Below, one piece after another: positions 23,511 through 33,243 of a stretch of 48,754 bases of DNA. The notes below the pieces were generated by a model. It worked only from the letters and a program-made list of their open reading frames with translations, was not told the DNA's origin and did no database searches. Source of the stretch: an uncultured Hippea sp. (GTDB taxonomy: Bacteria; Campylobacterota_A; Desulfurellia; JAADFJ01); contig CAJVZA010000005.1 of NCBI GenBank assembly GCA_913009315.1, forward strand, positions 1 to 48,754. Reading direction: 5' to 3'. A program made the position numbers and the translations under genes. Every line of letters starts with the position of its first letter. Positions within the stretch are counted from its first letter, which is position 1.

Positions 23511-25307
23511 TCAGTTTATATTTTTTTCAAAAGCCGCCACTTTGTTTCTGCCGCTGTTTTTAGCTTTATAAAGGGCTGTATCAGCTGCCCTTATCAGATC
23601 ATTCGGATGGAGATCATCATTTGGAACAATATGAGCAACCCCAAGACTGATAGTTACCCATTTTAGGATTGGTGAGCAGTTATAGGGGATTCGAAGGTTT
23701 TGAACATTGATTCTTATTCTGTTTGCGATCATCAGGGCTCCGTTGATTTTTGTATCAGGTAATATAACGCCGAACTCCTCGCCGCCGTATCTCGCAGCAC
23801 AGTCCGATGGGCGAAACAGGGAGTCCTTAATAGCTTTAGCAATCTTAATAAGACATCTGTCACCTGCTAAATGACCATAGCCGTCATTGTAGCCTTTGAA
23901 TAGATCGATATCAATCATGACAAAAGACAGTGGTGTTCTGTTTCTTTTTGCGCGTTTCCACTCGGAGCTAAGAGTCTCATCAAGCATACGTCTGTTGTAA
24001 ATGCCGGTGAGTCCGTCAATGTATGTAAGCTGTTTGAATTGCGAGGCTATTTTTTTTACATTATCTTTTTCCTGCTGCAATTTGCGTTCTTTATTTCTTT
24101 GTTCCGTAACATCGATAACTGTGCTTATAATCTCGGAACGCCCTTTACGCTGCGTAATTGCCGTAAAAACCTCTAAAGTAATAATTGTTCCATCTTTGCG
24201 CAATCCTCTAATATCATGTTGTGTCGAAGAAATCTTTCCCGAAAGAAGATTGAGCATATCTTCTTTAAGCAGCGCATGATCTTCGTGAATTATCAAATCA
24301 AACGGACTGAGTTTATCTATTATTTCGGAGGCGTCGTAACCGAACATGCTTTCAAATGCAGGATTGACATACCTAAACAGATTGTTCTGGACAATATAGA
24401 CAGCTGCCGACGATTTTTCACTTACAAGACGAAACTTTCTCTCGGAATTTCTTATAGCCTTTTCAAAAGTTTTGCGTTCCGTGATATCGCGGATAATTGC
24501 AATCGCATGCCATTTATTCTCCAGTTTGATGGCTGAAATAGACAGCTCTACCGGAAGCAGCGAGCCGTTTTTGCGCAGAGCCGCTGCTTCTGTAACTTCT
24601 CCTATAAATTTTCCCCGGCCGGTTTTTCCAAATTCAGATAAACCTCTAGCCACTTTCTGTCTGTATTTTACCGGAATCATGGCATCAAGAATCGATTTCC
24701 CTACTATTTCTTCTGCGCTGTAGCCGAACATCTTTTCAGCAGCCTTATTCCAGAGCGTTATATTGCCTGCAGAATTTATCATAACTATTGCATCTATTGC
24801 AGATTCAACTACTATGTTAAGTTGTTTTTCACTTTCTGCGAGCTTATTTTCAGACATTCTGCGATCGGTAATATCTTCTCCTGAAAACAAAATTCCTGAG
24901 ATTGTTCCGTCGATATTTCTTATTATTGAGCTATGAAAGGAAATTAAACGTATATCGCCGTTTTTTCTGAGAAGTTCATTTTCATGGTATTCCGGAGGCG
25001 TCGTTTCTCCACGGATAATTTTCTGAAATATAGTATGCATTTTGCCGCGAATATTTTCCGGTATTAAGAGATCAAACCGGCTGTTGATAAGTTCGTCTCG
25101 CTCATATCCGAGAATCTCACAGCCTTTTCTATTCATATAGACTACTGTTCCTTCCGTATTGATAACCGCAATCATAACCTCGGCTATTTCTAAATATCTT
25201 TCGTGCGCCAAAGCGTCAATTGCAACCGGGCACACTCCTGCTTTAGCCGTATTCCTGCCGCCTGGTTCTCTTCCGCATTGCTCTATTTCCCAGCAGTATT
25301 TTATCAT
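23511..25307 (-). CDS. PAS-PAS-PAS-GGDEF diguanylate cyclase
   Basis: A 598-residue cytoplasmic sensor. It opens with a Cys-rich motif, CWEIEQCGREPGG ... GVCPVA, often seen at the head of deltaproteobacterial signalling proteins. Three PAS domains follow (about 35-150, 155-275 and 285-410), then a linker helix and a GGDEF domain (about 435-598) with the active GGEEF signature and an upstream RPSD inhibitory site, so it should make c-di-GMP and be product-inhibited. No transmembrane helix is seen. The ATG overlaps the hemC stop by 4 nt, joining it to the haem operon, and it lies across from the multihaem cytochrome cluster, so control of haem or cytochrome output by c-di-GMP is possible. Confidence 0.93.
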   Translation of the reverse strand: MIKYCWEIEQCGREPGGRNTAKAGVCPVAIDALAHERYLEIAEVMIAVINTEGTVVYMNRKGCEILGYERDELINSRFDLLIPENIRGKMHTIFQKIIRGETTPPEYHENELLRKNGDIRLISFHSSIIRNIDGTISGILFSGEDITDRRMSENKLAESEKQLNIVVESAIDAIVMINSAGNITLWNKAAEKMFGYSAEEIVGKSILDAMIPVKYRQKVARGLSEFGKTGRGKFIGEVTEAAALRKNGSLLPVELSISAIKLENKWHAIAIIRDITERKTFEKAIRNSERKFRLVSEKSSAAVYIVQNNLFRYVNPAFESMFGYDASEIIDKLSPFDLIIHEDHALLKEDMLNLLSGKISSTQHDIRGLRKDGTIITLEVFTAITQRKGRSEIISTVIDVTEQRNKERKLQQEKDNVKKIASQFKQLTYIDGLTGIYNRRMLDETLSSEWKRAKRNRTPLSFVMIDIDLFKGYNDGYGHLAGDRCLIKIAKAIKDSLFRPSDCAARYGGEEFGVILPDTKINGALMIANRIRINVQNLRIPYNCSPILKWVTISLGVAHIVPNDDLHPNDLIRAADTALYKAKNSGRNKVAAFEKNIN

Positions 25308-26218
25308 TTGCTGTTCAAATGCCGTGATGTCAGCAACTCCTGAGCACCCATTGACTTAAATTCTAAATATGCCGCAAGACCGATGCCTTTCGCGTCTTTA
25401 TTTTCTAAGTCGTAGATCCGTTTTATATAATGTTTGCCGTCAATATCAGAAAGGAATGCATAGAACTTTCCTGATTTTCCTTTATGTTCAAGATATGCAG
25501 CAACAGGCAGATGGCATCCGCCGCCGAAGCTGTTTACGAAACTACGTTCTTCGGCAGCCGCAATTTCAGCTTCTTTATCGTTCAAAAATTTAATACTATT
25601 TTTTGTTTTATCCTCGTTTCTTGTCTGTATTCCAATTATTCCTTGAGTGGACGCGGGTATCATTTTGTCAACGCCAAGAATCTCAGTAATTTTATCGGCT
25701 ATATTCAATCTTCTGAATGCCGCAGCGGCAACGATTATTCCGTCATACATACCGTTCTCAAGTTTTTTCAAACGTGTTTGTATATTGCCTCTGAGTGTTT
25801 TTATCTTCAGATTCGGTTTGTATAAAATAAGCTGAGATAATCTTCTGAGACTTGACGTCCCGATAACCGAGCCATCGGGCAGCTCATCGATACTTTTATA
25901 TTTTCTGCTGACAAACGCATCAAACGGCAATTCCCTCGTAAGATAGGCCGCTATCTTTGTGCCTTCTGCCAATGCTGCGGGCACATCTTTCATGCTGTGA
26001 ACGGCAATATCCACCCTTTTGTCTATAAGCGCTTCTTCGATCTCCTTTATAAACAGACCCTTGCCGCCAAATGTGTAGAGCGGCTTATCTTTTATCTTGT
26101 CACCTGTTGTTTTTATAATTACAATTTCAGTGCTAATACCGTTTTCTTTTAATCTGCCTGCAACATAGTCAGCCTGCCAAAGCGCAAGTTTGCTCCCTCT
26201 TGTTCCTATTTTTATCAC
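25304..26218 (-). CDS. hemC: Porphobilinogen deaminase (hydroxymethylbilane synthase)
   Basis: The start is taken as GTG at 26218, which overlaps the hemA stop (GTGA) and begins VIKIGTRGSKLALWQA, the standard HemC N-terminus. A longer frame from 26266 lies inside hemA. The resulting 304 residues are normal. The dipyrromethane cofactor cysteine is in NSFGGGCHLPVAAY, and TRELPFDAFVSR and GTSSLRR are family motifs. It joins four porphobilinogens into hydroxymethylbilane. Order hemA-hemC is typical, but hemD and hemB are not adjacent here; a diguanylate cyclase gene follows instead. Confidence 0.95.
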   Translation of the reverse strand: MIKIGTRGSKLALWQADYVAGRLKENGISTEIVIIKTTGDKIKDKPLYTFGGKGLFIKEIEEALIDKRVDIAVHSMKDVPAALAEGTKIAAYLTRELPFDAFVSRKYKSIDELPDGSVIGTSSLRRLSQLILYKPNLKIKTLRGNIQTRLKKLENGMYDGIIVAAAAFRRLNIADKITEILGVDKMIPASTQGIIGIQTRNEDKTKNSIKFLNDKEAEIAAAEERSFVNSFGGGCHLPVAAYLEHKGKSGKFYAFLSDIDGKHYIKRIYDLENKDAKGIGLAAYLEFKSMGAQELLTSRHLNSK

Positions 26219-27537
26219 TGGTGATGTTTCCCGTTCATTAATTCTTTTGCTTCCGCAAAGAAACATTTTATATCGCTGCTTTTTTTATTCGAAACTCCAT
26301 ACATCTGTTTTATAGCCTCAATATACATGTCGCCTTCGGGATCATTTGCATATTGTCTTATGGTTACAGTCGGTTTGTGAAGAATCTTTTCAACTATCGC
26401 TCTGCTCATTTTATCCAATATTTTTCTTTCTTTTATAGACAGATCTCTTCCAAATGATTTCAGCGCCTCGGCAACCTCATCTTTCCGCATATCTTCAACT
26501 TGAGCCCTTATTAACTTGACAATATTTTCATAGTTCATCGACTCTATGTATGCTAAGAAATTTAGGGCATCATCCGTAACAATTCTCTCAGCCTTTTCGG
26601 CCTCCTTTTTTCTAAAGTTCATAGCCTCTTTAACTGCGGCTTCAAGATCATCGATATTAAAAACAGTTATGCCTTTGATGTCGGCAATCGCAGGATCAGC
26701 ATCTCTTGGAACGGCAATATCCAGAATCAGGAGATCGGTTTTTATCGCGGCCATATCGGATCTGTTTATTACAAAATTCTTGCTTGCAGTTGAAGATATC
26801 ACTATATCCACATTTTTTAAAATTTTTGGAAAATCGTTGATATGCAGCGCTTTGGCATCATATTGTTCGGCAATCTCCAGTGCTCTGGAAAATGTTCTGT
26901 TTGCAACATAGGAGATGACGGCTTCTGAAGAAAAAAGCGATTTTGCGGCAAGATCTATCATTCTTCCTGCTCCTATCAATAGTGCCTTTTTGCCTGCTAT
27001 ATCGCCGAAATGTTCCTTTGCCTTAATTACAGCTGCGTAGCTTACCGACACGGGTTCTTCTCCGATTCTTGTTTCTGTTCTGACACGTTTCGAGACCATA
27101 AATGTTCTACGCATTATTCTGTTTAAGTTAACACCTGAAGTTCTTGTTTCAACGCTTGCTCTGTAAGCATTTTTCAGCTGACCGAGAATTTGAGGCTCTC
27201 CTATGATTTCGGAATCAAGACTGGAGCTGATCCGAAAAATATGTAAAAGCGCATCATTGCCTTGTATTACTCTGGCGTATTTTCTCCAATTATCCGAAGC
27301 ATCGAAGTTTTTGTCCATCCAGCTATATGTCGCTATGATGGCCTTAGACATATCCTTTGACGGTACCACAAAAAACTCAGTCCTGTTGCATGTTGAAAGA
27401 ATCATACATTCGGCGATTTCAGGCAGTTGGTGAAGTTTGCACAAAATACCATAAAGCTCTCTTTCTGAAATGCTGAAGCACTCTCTTACCTCTACCGGGG
27501 CTGTTTTAAAACTTAATCCAAGTGAAAAAAGATTCAC
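26215..27537 (-). CDS. hemA: Glutamyl-tRNA reductase
   Basis: GTG at 27537 is chosen because AGGAGG precedes it at 4 nt and the protein then begins VNLFSLGLSFKTAPVEVRE, the usual HemA start; the frame upstream to 27696 is probably untranslated. The 440-residue product has the catalytic cysteine in ILSTCNRTEF, the NADPH site KKALLIGAGRMIDLAAKSL and the C-terminal dimerisation helices. It reduces glutamyl-tRNA to glutamate-1-semialdehyde, the first step of C5-pathway haem synthesis. High haem demand fits the 27-haem cytochrome cluster nearby. Confidence 0.95.
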   Translation of the reverse strand: MNLFSLGLSFKTAPVEVRECFSISERELYGILCKLHQLPEIAECMILSTCNRTEFFVVPSKDMSKAIIATYSWMDKNFDASDNWRKYARVIQGNDALLHIFRISSSLDSEIIGEPQILGQLKNAYRASVETRTSGVNLNRIMRRTFMVSKRVRTETRIGEEPVSVSYAAVIKAKEHFGDIAGKKALLIGAGRMIDLAAKSLFSSEAVISYVANRTFSRALEIAEQYDAKALHINDFPKILKNVDIVISSTASKNFVINRSDMAAIKTDLLILDIAVPRDADPAIADIKGITVFNIDDLEAAVKEAMNFRKKEAEKAERIVTDDALNFLAYIESMNYENIVKLIRAQVEDMRKDEVAEALKSFGRDLSIKERKILDKMSRAIVEKILHKPTVTIRQYANDPEGDMYIEAIKQMYGVSNKKSSDIKCFFAEAKELMNGKHHQ

Positions 27538-27751
27538 ATTACCTCCTAACTGTTGAACAAACTGTTTTATGCTGTATATTATCGGCAATATGACAATTGT
27601 TTGCATAGATTTTTTGTTGTCAAGTGGCTGATGGAAAAAAAGAGCGTTTTTGAGAGCTTTTTCCCGGGTTGCCGCCTCACAATTTTCGATAGACAATTAA
27701 TATAGTATTTTGAAAAGAAAATCAAAAAACGATAGATAAACAGTGGAGAAC

Positions 27752-28552
27752 ATGGAAGCGGTAAAAATAGAATCAGTGTCGGTTGTGTTTGGCAATTTTC
27801 TTGCTCTTGAGAATGTAAGTATTTCTGTCAAATCAGGCACTCTGCTTGCCATTGTAGGTCCAAACGGAGCTGGAAAAAGCACACTTCTTAAGGTAATGTC
27901 CGGCATAATAAAACCTACCGTCGGCAAAGCTTTTCTTTTTGGCGAATCTCCTAAGCTGTATAGAAAAAAAAGTCCGATCGGTTATCTGCCGCAGCAGCAG
28001 AATCTTAATATGAATTTGCCTTTAATAGTCAGCGATGTGGTATATATGAATCTTGCAGTAAGGAAAGATATTTCAAAAAAAGATAAAAAATTAATGGTAG
28101 CTGAAGCGTTAAATAATGTCGGAATGTTTGATTTGAGAAACAGGATTTTTTCATATCTTTCCGGGGGAGAGCGACAAAGAGTTATGGTTGCCAGTGCAAT
28201 GGTAAATATGCCGAAAATACTGTTTCTGGACGAACCCAATACCGGAGTTGATATTGTAAATCAGGACGATTTTTATGATTTTATTTCTCATCTTGCCGGC
28301 AGACATGGAATTACAATAATAATGGTAACTCACGATGTCGGAGTCGTATCAAGCTATGTTGATGAAATTGCCTGTCTCAACAAAAAGCTTTATATGCATG
28401 ATAAAGTCAGTAATGTTGATATAAATGAAGCTATGAGCATAGTATATGGAGAAACCGGCAGAATTGTCACGCATCTGCCGAACAATAAAAGCTGCTTTAG
28501 CTGCCCGTTCAAAGATTTTGGTGCCGGGACTTCAGATGATATTAAATCTTGA
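27752..28552 (+). CDS. Metal (Zn/Mn/Fe-type) ABC transporter, ATP-binding protein
   Basis: An ABC ATPase of about 266 residues with Walker A GPNGAGKST, signature YLSGGERQRV, Walker B ILFLDEPNTGVD and the H-loop MVTHD. It is of the ZnuC/MntB class, as shown by the partner permease. The C-terminal tail has two cysteines in CFSCPF and may bind metal. Two starts are possible, GTG at 27743 and ATG at 27752; the second is listed, but its GGAG is close (3 nt). No substrate-binding lipoprotein is adjacent, so that component must be elsewhere. The permease gene overlaps its end by 17 nt. Confidence 0.88.
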   Translation: MEAVKIESVSVVFGNFLALENVSISVKSGTLLAIVGPNGAGKSTLLKVMSGIIKPTVGKAFLFGESPKLYRKKSPIGYLPQQQNLNMNLPLIVSDVVYMNLAVRKDISKKDKKLMVAEALNNVGMFDLRNRIFSYLSGGERQRVMVASAMVNMPKILFLDEPNTGVDIVNQDDFYDFISHLAGRHGITIIMVTHDVGVVSSYVDEIACLNKKLYMHDKVSNVDINEAMSIVYGETGRIVTHLPNNKSCFSCPFKDFGAGTSDDIKS

Positions 28553-29327
28553 ACCTTTTATGATCAGAACTATCGAAGCAGGCATAGTCCTGTCATTTCC
28601 GGTGTCAATACTTTCATTTTTTGTGGTAACGAAAAAGATCTCATTTGCCGCGGTTTCCATAAGTCATGTAACATTTGGAGGTGTGGCAATCGCAATTTTT
28701 ATAGGAGGCTATCTTTTGCCGATTACTATGCTGTTTTCTATCTTAGCCTCTCTGCTAATGGCTTTTCTGTTTCGTATGAAAATAGCAAAAGACAGCTCTA
28801 TAGGCATAGTTTTCTCATCTGTAATGGCGTTTTCTATTATTTTGATAAGTATATCCAAAGGCTATCAGACAGATATAACCAGCTATCTGTTCGGCAATAT
28901 CCTGATGCTTACAAATTCCGATATCAGAATGATAGTAATTGTATCTGCTGTAGTGCTAATTGTTGTGTATAAAAATTTCTGGAAATTTATGCTCTCAACG
29001 TTTTCAGAACCGATAGCCGATATTAACGGCGTCTCAGTTAAAAAGACAGATTATCTCTTTTTTGCATTGCTTGGACTTATCGTTTCTGTCGGAGTCAAGA
29101 TGATAGGAATTATTCTGCTTTCTTCGCTTCTTATTCTTCCGGCATCTATAGGCCTGAATCTCAGCGGACGTTACCGGCCTGTTATTGTTATCAGCTTTTT
29201 GTCCGCAATCGGATCAATGATAACCGGTATTTATCTATCGTGGCAGCTCAATCTGCCAACAGGAGCATCGATTGCATCGATTGCAGCAGTCTTGTTTTTC
29301 ATAACTCTGCCGTTTAAAAGACGATGA
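28536..29327 (+). CDS. Metal ABC transporter permease (ZnuB/ABC-3 family)
   Basis: A 263-residue membrane protein starting at 28536 (MILNLEPFMIRTIEAGIV). It has roughly eight hydrophobic segments, and the ABC-3 family motifs FVVTKKISFAAVSISHVTFGGVAI and GVKMIGIILLSSLLILPAS. The family imports divalent metals such as zinc, manganese or iron across the inner membrane. An earlier in-frame start at 28446 would give a long overlap with the ATPase gene and a non-hydrophobic leader, so it is not chosen. The recombinase gene overlaps its stop by 4 nt. Confidence 0.88.
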   Translation: MILNLEPFMIRTIEAGIVLSFPVSILSFFVVTKKISFAAVSISHVTFGGVAIAIFIGGYLLPITMLFSILASLLMAFLFRMKIAKDSSIGIVFSSVMAFSIILISISKGYQTDITSYLFGNILMLTNSDIRMIVIVSAVVLIVVYKNFWKFMLSTFSEPIADINGVSVKKTDYLFFALLGLIVSVGVKMIGIILLSSLLILPASIGLNLSGRYRPVIVISFLSAIGSMITGIYLSWQLNLPTGASIASIAAVLFFITLPFKRR

Positions 29328-30169
29328 ACCTTGACGGATTTACTGAATATTTAAGAATAAAGAGAGGACTGAGCGAAAAAACATCCGAAGCATATATTTC
29401 CGATATCAATCAGTTTCTGAAATTCAGCAAAGGCGATATCAATAATTCGGCAATAGATTGTTATATAGCAGAATGTTTAAAAACAAAAAAAGGCAGAACG
29501 ATAAATCGCTTCATATCGGCACTGTCAAATCTTAGCGAATGGATGAAACTTATAGGAGAGAAATGTGATTTCGGCAGTCCTGATAGACTCAAAACGGATA
29601 GAAGACTGCCCAAATTTATAAGCTGCGACAGATTGCAGGCAATTTTTGATTTTCCGGTAAAGACAAAGATTGATTATAGAAACATGCTTATTTTTCTGTT
29701 TATCTATTCAACGGGTGTAAGAGTCAGTGAGGCAGCCGATATCAAATTATCAAACCTTCATATGGAGGAAGAGTTTGTTTTGATTGCCGGAAAAGGCAAT
29801 AAAGAGCGGGCTGTGCCTTTTTCCCGTAATATAAAATCTTTTCTTGACGAATATATAAAAATTCATCGTCCCGCCATTCTGAAATCGGCACATTCGGATC
29901 ATTTATTTACCGGTAGAAACGGTCAACTCACCAGACAGATGATCTGGCTCATTATAAGAAGCGTAGGTTCAAAACTTGGAATTGAGAATGTTTATCCTCA
30001 TCTTCTGCGGCATAGCTACGCAACGGCTCTTATATTGGGAGGAGCAAATCTAAGAATTGTAGAGGCTCTGCTGGGACATAAAAATCTTGAAACAACAACT
30101 ATCTATACTCATATTCCGGGAACTTTTCTTGTTGACGAGTTCAAAAGATGTCATCCGAGGGAAAAATGA
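29324..30169 (+). CDS. Tyrosine recombinase XerC/XerD family
   Basis: A 281-residue protein with the core-binding SAM-like N-terminal domain (FTEYLRIKRGLSEKTSEAYISD) and the catalytic domain. The tyrosine-recombinase residues are visible: R in TGVRVSEAADI, K in AGKGNKERAV, H-x-x-R in HLLRHSYAT, H in LLGHKN and the nucleophile Tyr in TTTIYTHI. It likely resolves chromosome dimers at dif. It lies inside a metabolic gene run with 4-nt overlaps on both sides, and no att or dif site was recognised beside it. Confidence 0.9.
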   Translation: MNLDGFTEYLRIKRGLSEKTSEAYISDINQFLKFSKGDINNSAIDCYIAECLKTKKGRTINRFISALSNLSEWMKLIGEKCDFGSPDRLKTDRRLPKFISCDRLQAIFDFPVKTKIDYRNMLIFLFIYSTGVRVSEAADIKLSNLHMEEEFVLIAGKGNKERAVPFSRNIKSFLDEYIKIHRPAILKSAHSDHLFTGRNGQLTRQMIWLIIRSVGSKLGIENVYPHLLRHSYATALILGGANLRIVEALLGHKNLETTTIYTHIPGTFLVDEFKRCHPREK

Positions 30170-32733
30170 AAGTAGTGACATGTCATCTCAATGCCGATTT
30201 TGATGCTCTCTCATCACTTGTTGCAGCTGCTATATTGCATGATGCAAAACTGTTTTTTCCAGGTTCCGGTGAAAAATCGGTTACGCAATATTACAAAAAT
30301 AGAATTGAAAATAATTACGAACTTTTTATTTCCAAAAATTGCGACAGGTCGATTGATACGCTGATACTGGTTGATTTCTCGGATAAAAAACGTATTCACA
30401 AAGCTGTAAAAGAAAAAATAATTCCGGATACGAAAATTATAATATACGATCATCATTTAAAAGATGAAAATAGTTATGAAAATGCAGTTGTGCATTTCAA
30501 AAAATACGGCTCCAACACTACACAGATGGTCTGCGATATCAAAGCAAAGAATATTGAAATATCTCCGGATGATGCCACCAATCTGATTATCGGCATCTAT
30601 GTCGATACCGGAGGCTTCAAATATTATGGTACCGTTCCAGCCGATCTTGAAGCCGCCGCATGGCTGCTTTCGCAGGGTGCGGATCTGAAAGTTGTGGAAA
30701 ATATTGTTTCAAGAGACCTTGAATATGATCAGATATCCATACTTAATCAGTTTCTCATCAACCGAAAAACGGTTTATATAGAAGGGGCTAAAATTGCCGT
30801 CAGCTATAGTACAAGCGATGAATATATATCCGATATAGCAATTGTTGTGGGAAAATTTCTCATAATATCAAATTTGACGGCTGCAATTTGTGCGTCAAGA
30901 TTACGCGACAAGGTTTACATAATAATAAGAAGCAGAGATCCTGCTATCGTTGATGCAAAAGCTATAGCAAAGCTTTTTGGAGGCGGAGGGCATTCCTATG
31001 CAGCCTCAGCGGCAACAACCAAAACATTGACGGAAGTAAACCTTACGCTTGCTAACTGGCTGAGAAATCTTCAACTCAAAAGCTTTCGCACTGAAAAGCT
31101 CATGAGCAGTCCTGTTGTTACAATAAATATGAATGCAAGTATATATGATGCAGAAAGCAAAATGGCGAAATATGCCATTAACAGTATACCTGTCGTGAAA
31201 GGAGATAAAATTGTGGGAATTCTTACAAGGTCTCTTGTCGAACGTGCCGTATTCCATAAACTTTCATCCGAATCGGTCAAAAAATGGATGATGACCGAAT
31301 TTCGTACGGTAGGTATCAACAGCTCTTTTGAGACAATTCGAAAGATAATGATTGAAGGAAGACAGCGATTTCTACCGGTTGTCAAAGAGGGCAAACTGAT
31401 CGGAGCAATCACCAGAACAGATCTGTTTAAAGTATTCGATCAAATTCCGAGATCCTTTCAGACAATAAAGAAAAATCTTACCACTCTGCTCAAACAGAGA
31501 TTAGACAGACAAGTTATGGAGAACATTGAAAAATTAGGTAAACTTGCAGACAGGTTAAATTATGAGGCTTATCTGATCGGAGGCTCCGTAAGAGATATCA
31601 TATTGGGAAATCGGGTAACGGATATTGATATAGCGATTATAGGAAACGGAATTCTCTTTGCGGAGAAGGCCGCAAAACTGCTTGGCGCAAAGGTATCGGT
31701 TCACAAGGAGTTTATGACCGCTGTTATCACTTTTGAAAATACAAAGATTGATATAGCAACATCAAGAAATGAATATTATAATCAGCCGGCCGCTCTTCCT
31801 ACGGTAGAAAAAGGCTCGCTCATCAAAGATTTGAAAAGGAGAGATTTCACGATAAACACTCTCGCTCTGTCTCTCAATCCAAAAACATTTGGTTTGCTTA
31901 TCGATTATTTCGGCGGATTATCGGATATAAAGGAAAAAAAGATTCGCGTTCTTCACAATCTTAGTTTTGTAGAAGATCCCACAAGAATATTCAGGGCAAT
32001 ACGATTTTCGGTGAGATACGGTTTTGCCGTGGGAAGACAGACGCAGAGATTAATGAAAAATGTGGCAACATTGAATATTATGAAAGATCTCCAGCCCTCA
32101 CGTATCATTTCGGAGCTAAGTTTGATATTTGATGAAAGCAGGCCGTCGCTCATCTTTGAGAGACTTTCTAAACTTGGAGTATGGAAGTCATTATCTGTCG
32201 GACATATTAACATAAGTAAAGCTGCAATAAAAAGAGGCGAGAGCATAATATCGGCATATCAAATTATCTTTAAAAGCAGAATAGACAAAGTCTCTTTTTA
32301 TCTGATGCTGATTGGTCTTTTTGTCGATCTCGATCGAATAGAGCCGGTTTTCGAAAGAATAGGTGCTGCAAATTTTATTTACAGAACGGTTTTATTGAGA
32401 AAAAATAGAAACGATCTTCTGAGAGTTTTAATCAGAGGCTCAAAAAGTCAAGCATACAAAAGGCTCAAAGAACTAACTATCGAAGCGAGAATGGCACTTG
32501 CGGCTTTCACGAGAAGTATTAAGATAAGGGACAGGATTATTGAATCAATACGATTTATAAACGAAAAACCGCTGCTGAAAGGATCCGATCTTATAAAAAT
32601 CGGATTCAAAGAAGGTCCGATAGTAGGTGAGATATTGGAAACGATAGAGAATATGTATATCGACGGCAAAATTAACCGATACGATGAGGCAATAAGCTAT
32701 GCTAAGAAATTTATCAACAAAAATGAAAAATAA
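30166..32733 (+). CDS. DHH-CBS-nucleotidyltransferase: CCA/A-adding tRNA nucleotidyltransferase with phosphoesterase domain
   Basis: The start at 30166 overlaps the preceding stop (ATGA) and has GAGGG before it. The 855-residue protein has an N-terminal DHH phosphoesterase (HLNADFDALSS, VDFSDKK, IYDHHLKDEN), DHHA1 with GGGGHSYAASA (about 270), a pair of CBS domains (about 315-430, MSSPVVTINMNASI), and a class II nucleotidyltransferase head with YLIGGSVRDIILGNRVTDID plus the RNA-binding TRIFRAIRFSVRYGF. It completes or repairs the tRNA CCA end; the DHH part may act as an oligoribonuclease-like enzyme. This multi-domain layout is known in deltaproteobacteria and Aquificota. Whether it adds CC, A or CCA is not readable by eye. 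Confidence 0.9.
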   Translation: MKVVTCHLNADFDALSSLVAAAILHDAKLFFPGSGEKSVTQYYKNRIENNYELFISKNCDRSIDTLILVDFSDKKRIHKAVKEKIIPDTKIIIYDHHLKDENSYENAVVHFKKYGSNTTQMVCDIKAKNIEISPDDATNLIIGIYVDTGGFKYYGTVPADLEAAAWLLSQGADLKVVENIVSRDLEYDQISILNQFLINRKTVYIEGAKIAVSYSTSDEYISDIAIVVGKFLIISNLTAAICASRLRDKVYIIIRSRDPAIVDAKAIAKLFGGGGHSYAASAATTKTLTEVNLTLANWLRNLQLKSFRTEKLMSSPVVTINMNASIYDAESKMAKYAINSIPVVKGDKIVGILTRSLVERAVFHKLSSESVKKWMMTEFRTVGINSSFETIRKIMIEGRQRFLPVVKEGKLIGAITRTDLFKVFDQIPRSFQTIKKNLTTLLKQRLDRQVMENIEKLGKLADRLNYEAYLIGGSVRDIILGNRVTDIDIAIIGNGILFAEKAAKLLGAKVSVHKEFMTAVITFENTKIDIATSRNEYYNQPAALPTVEKGSLIKDLKRRDFTINTLALSLNPKTFGLLIDYFGGLSDIKEKKIRVLHNLSFVEDPTRIFRAIRFSVRYGFAVGRQTQRLMKNVATLNIMKDLQPSRIISELSLIFDESRPSLIFERLSKLGVWKSLSVGHINISKAAIKRGESIISAYQIIFKSRIDKVSFYLMLIGLFVDLDRIEPVFERIGAANFIYRTVLLRKNRNDLLRVLIRGSKSQAYKRLKELTIEARMALAAFTRSIKIRDRIIESIRFINEKPLLKGSDLIKIGFKEGPIVGEILETIENMYIDGKINRYDEAISYAKKFINKNEK

Positions 32734-33241
32734 GGCGATATTTCTTGATAGAGACGGAACAATAATTTGCGAACGACACTACCTGTCAAATCTTTCCGAT
32801 ATAGAACTTCTGCCGGGAGCAAAAAAGGCTTTGAGGCTGCTTAAATCTGCCGGATTTTTGTTGATTGTCATCACAAACCAATCCGGCATCGCAAGAGGAT
32901 TTTTTGACAGACGGTTTGTGCAGTCAGCTCACCGGCTAATCAATAGGAAACTTGAAGGAGCAATTGATGATTTTTATGTATGTCCGCATTCTCCCGAGGC
33001 TCACTGCAGCTGCAGAAAGCCGAAGACCGGAATGCTTAGAGCTGCAGCAGGCAAATGGAAGATCGACCTATCCGCATCATGGGTTATAGGAGATAAGAAA
33101 TCCGATACAATGCTCGGCAGAGATAACCTGATGAGAGCGATATTGATAGGAAAAGGCAGTTCATGCCGTTCTTTGTTTAACTGGAAGCCGGCTGCGGAAA
33201 TAATACTGAAAAATGAAAGAAATATTATGCGGAGAATGTGA
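32723..33241 (+). CDS. gmhB: D-glycero-D-manno-heptose-1,7-bisphosphate 7-phosphatase (HAD)
   Basis: A 172-residue HAD phosphatase. The catalytic motif is FLDRDGTI, motif II ITNQSGIARGF, and the Zn ligands are in CPHSPEAHCSCRKPKTGM, which is typical of GmhB. Motif IV is IGDKKSD. It removes the 7-phosphate in the ADP-heptose pathway for LPS inner core, supporting a diderm cell. The ATG at 32723 overlaps the end of the previous gene; an earlier frame start at 32699 would add eight residues lying in that gene. Confidence 0.9.
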   Translation: MKNKAIFLDRDGTIICERHYLSNLSDIELLPGAKKALRLLKSAGFLLIVITNQSGIARGFFDRRFVQSAHRLINRKLEGAIDDFYVCPHSPEAHCSCRKPKTGMLRAAAGKWKIDLSASWVIGDKKSDTMLGRDNLMRAILIGKGSSCRSLFNWKPAAEIILKNERNIMRRM

Positions 33242-33243
33242 AA

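Noticed and set aside
27538-27696. In-frame extension of hemA upstream of 27537
   Set aside because: The GTG at 27537 follows AGGAGG and gives the normal HemA N-terminus; the extension has no family similarity.
29324-30169. Xer-type recombinase as an integrase marking a mobile island
   Set aside because: It is coupled by overlaps to housekeeping genes, with no tRNA, att repeat or phage gene beside it; a chromosomal XerC/D role is more likely.
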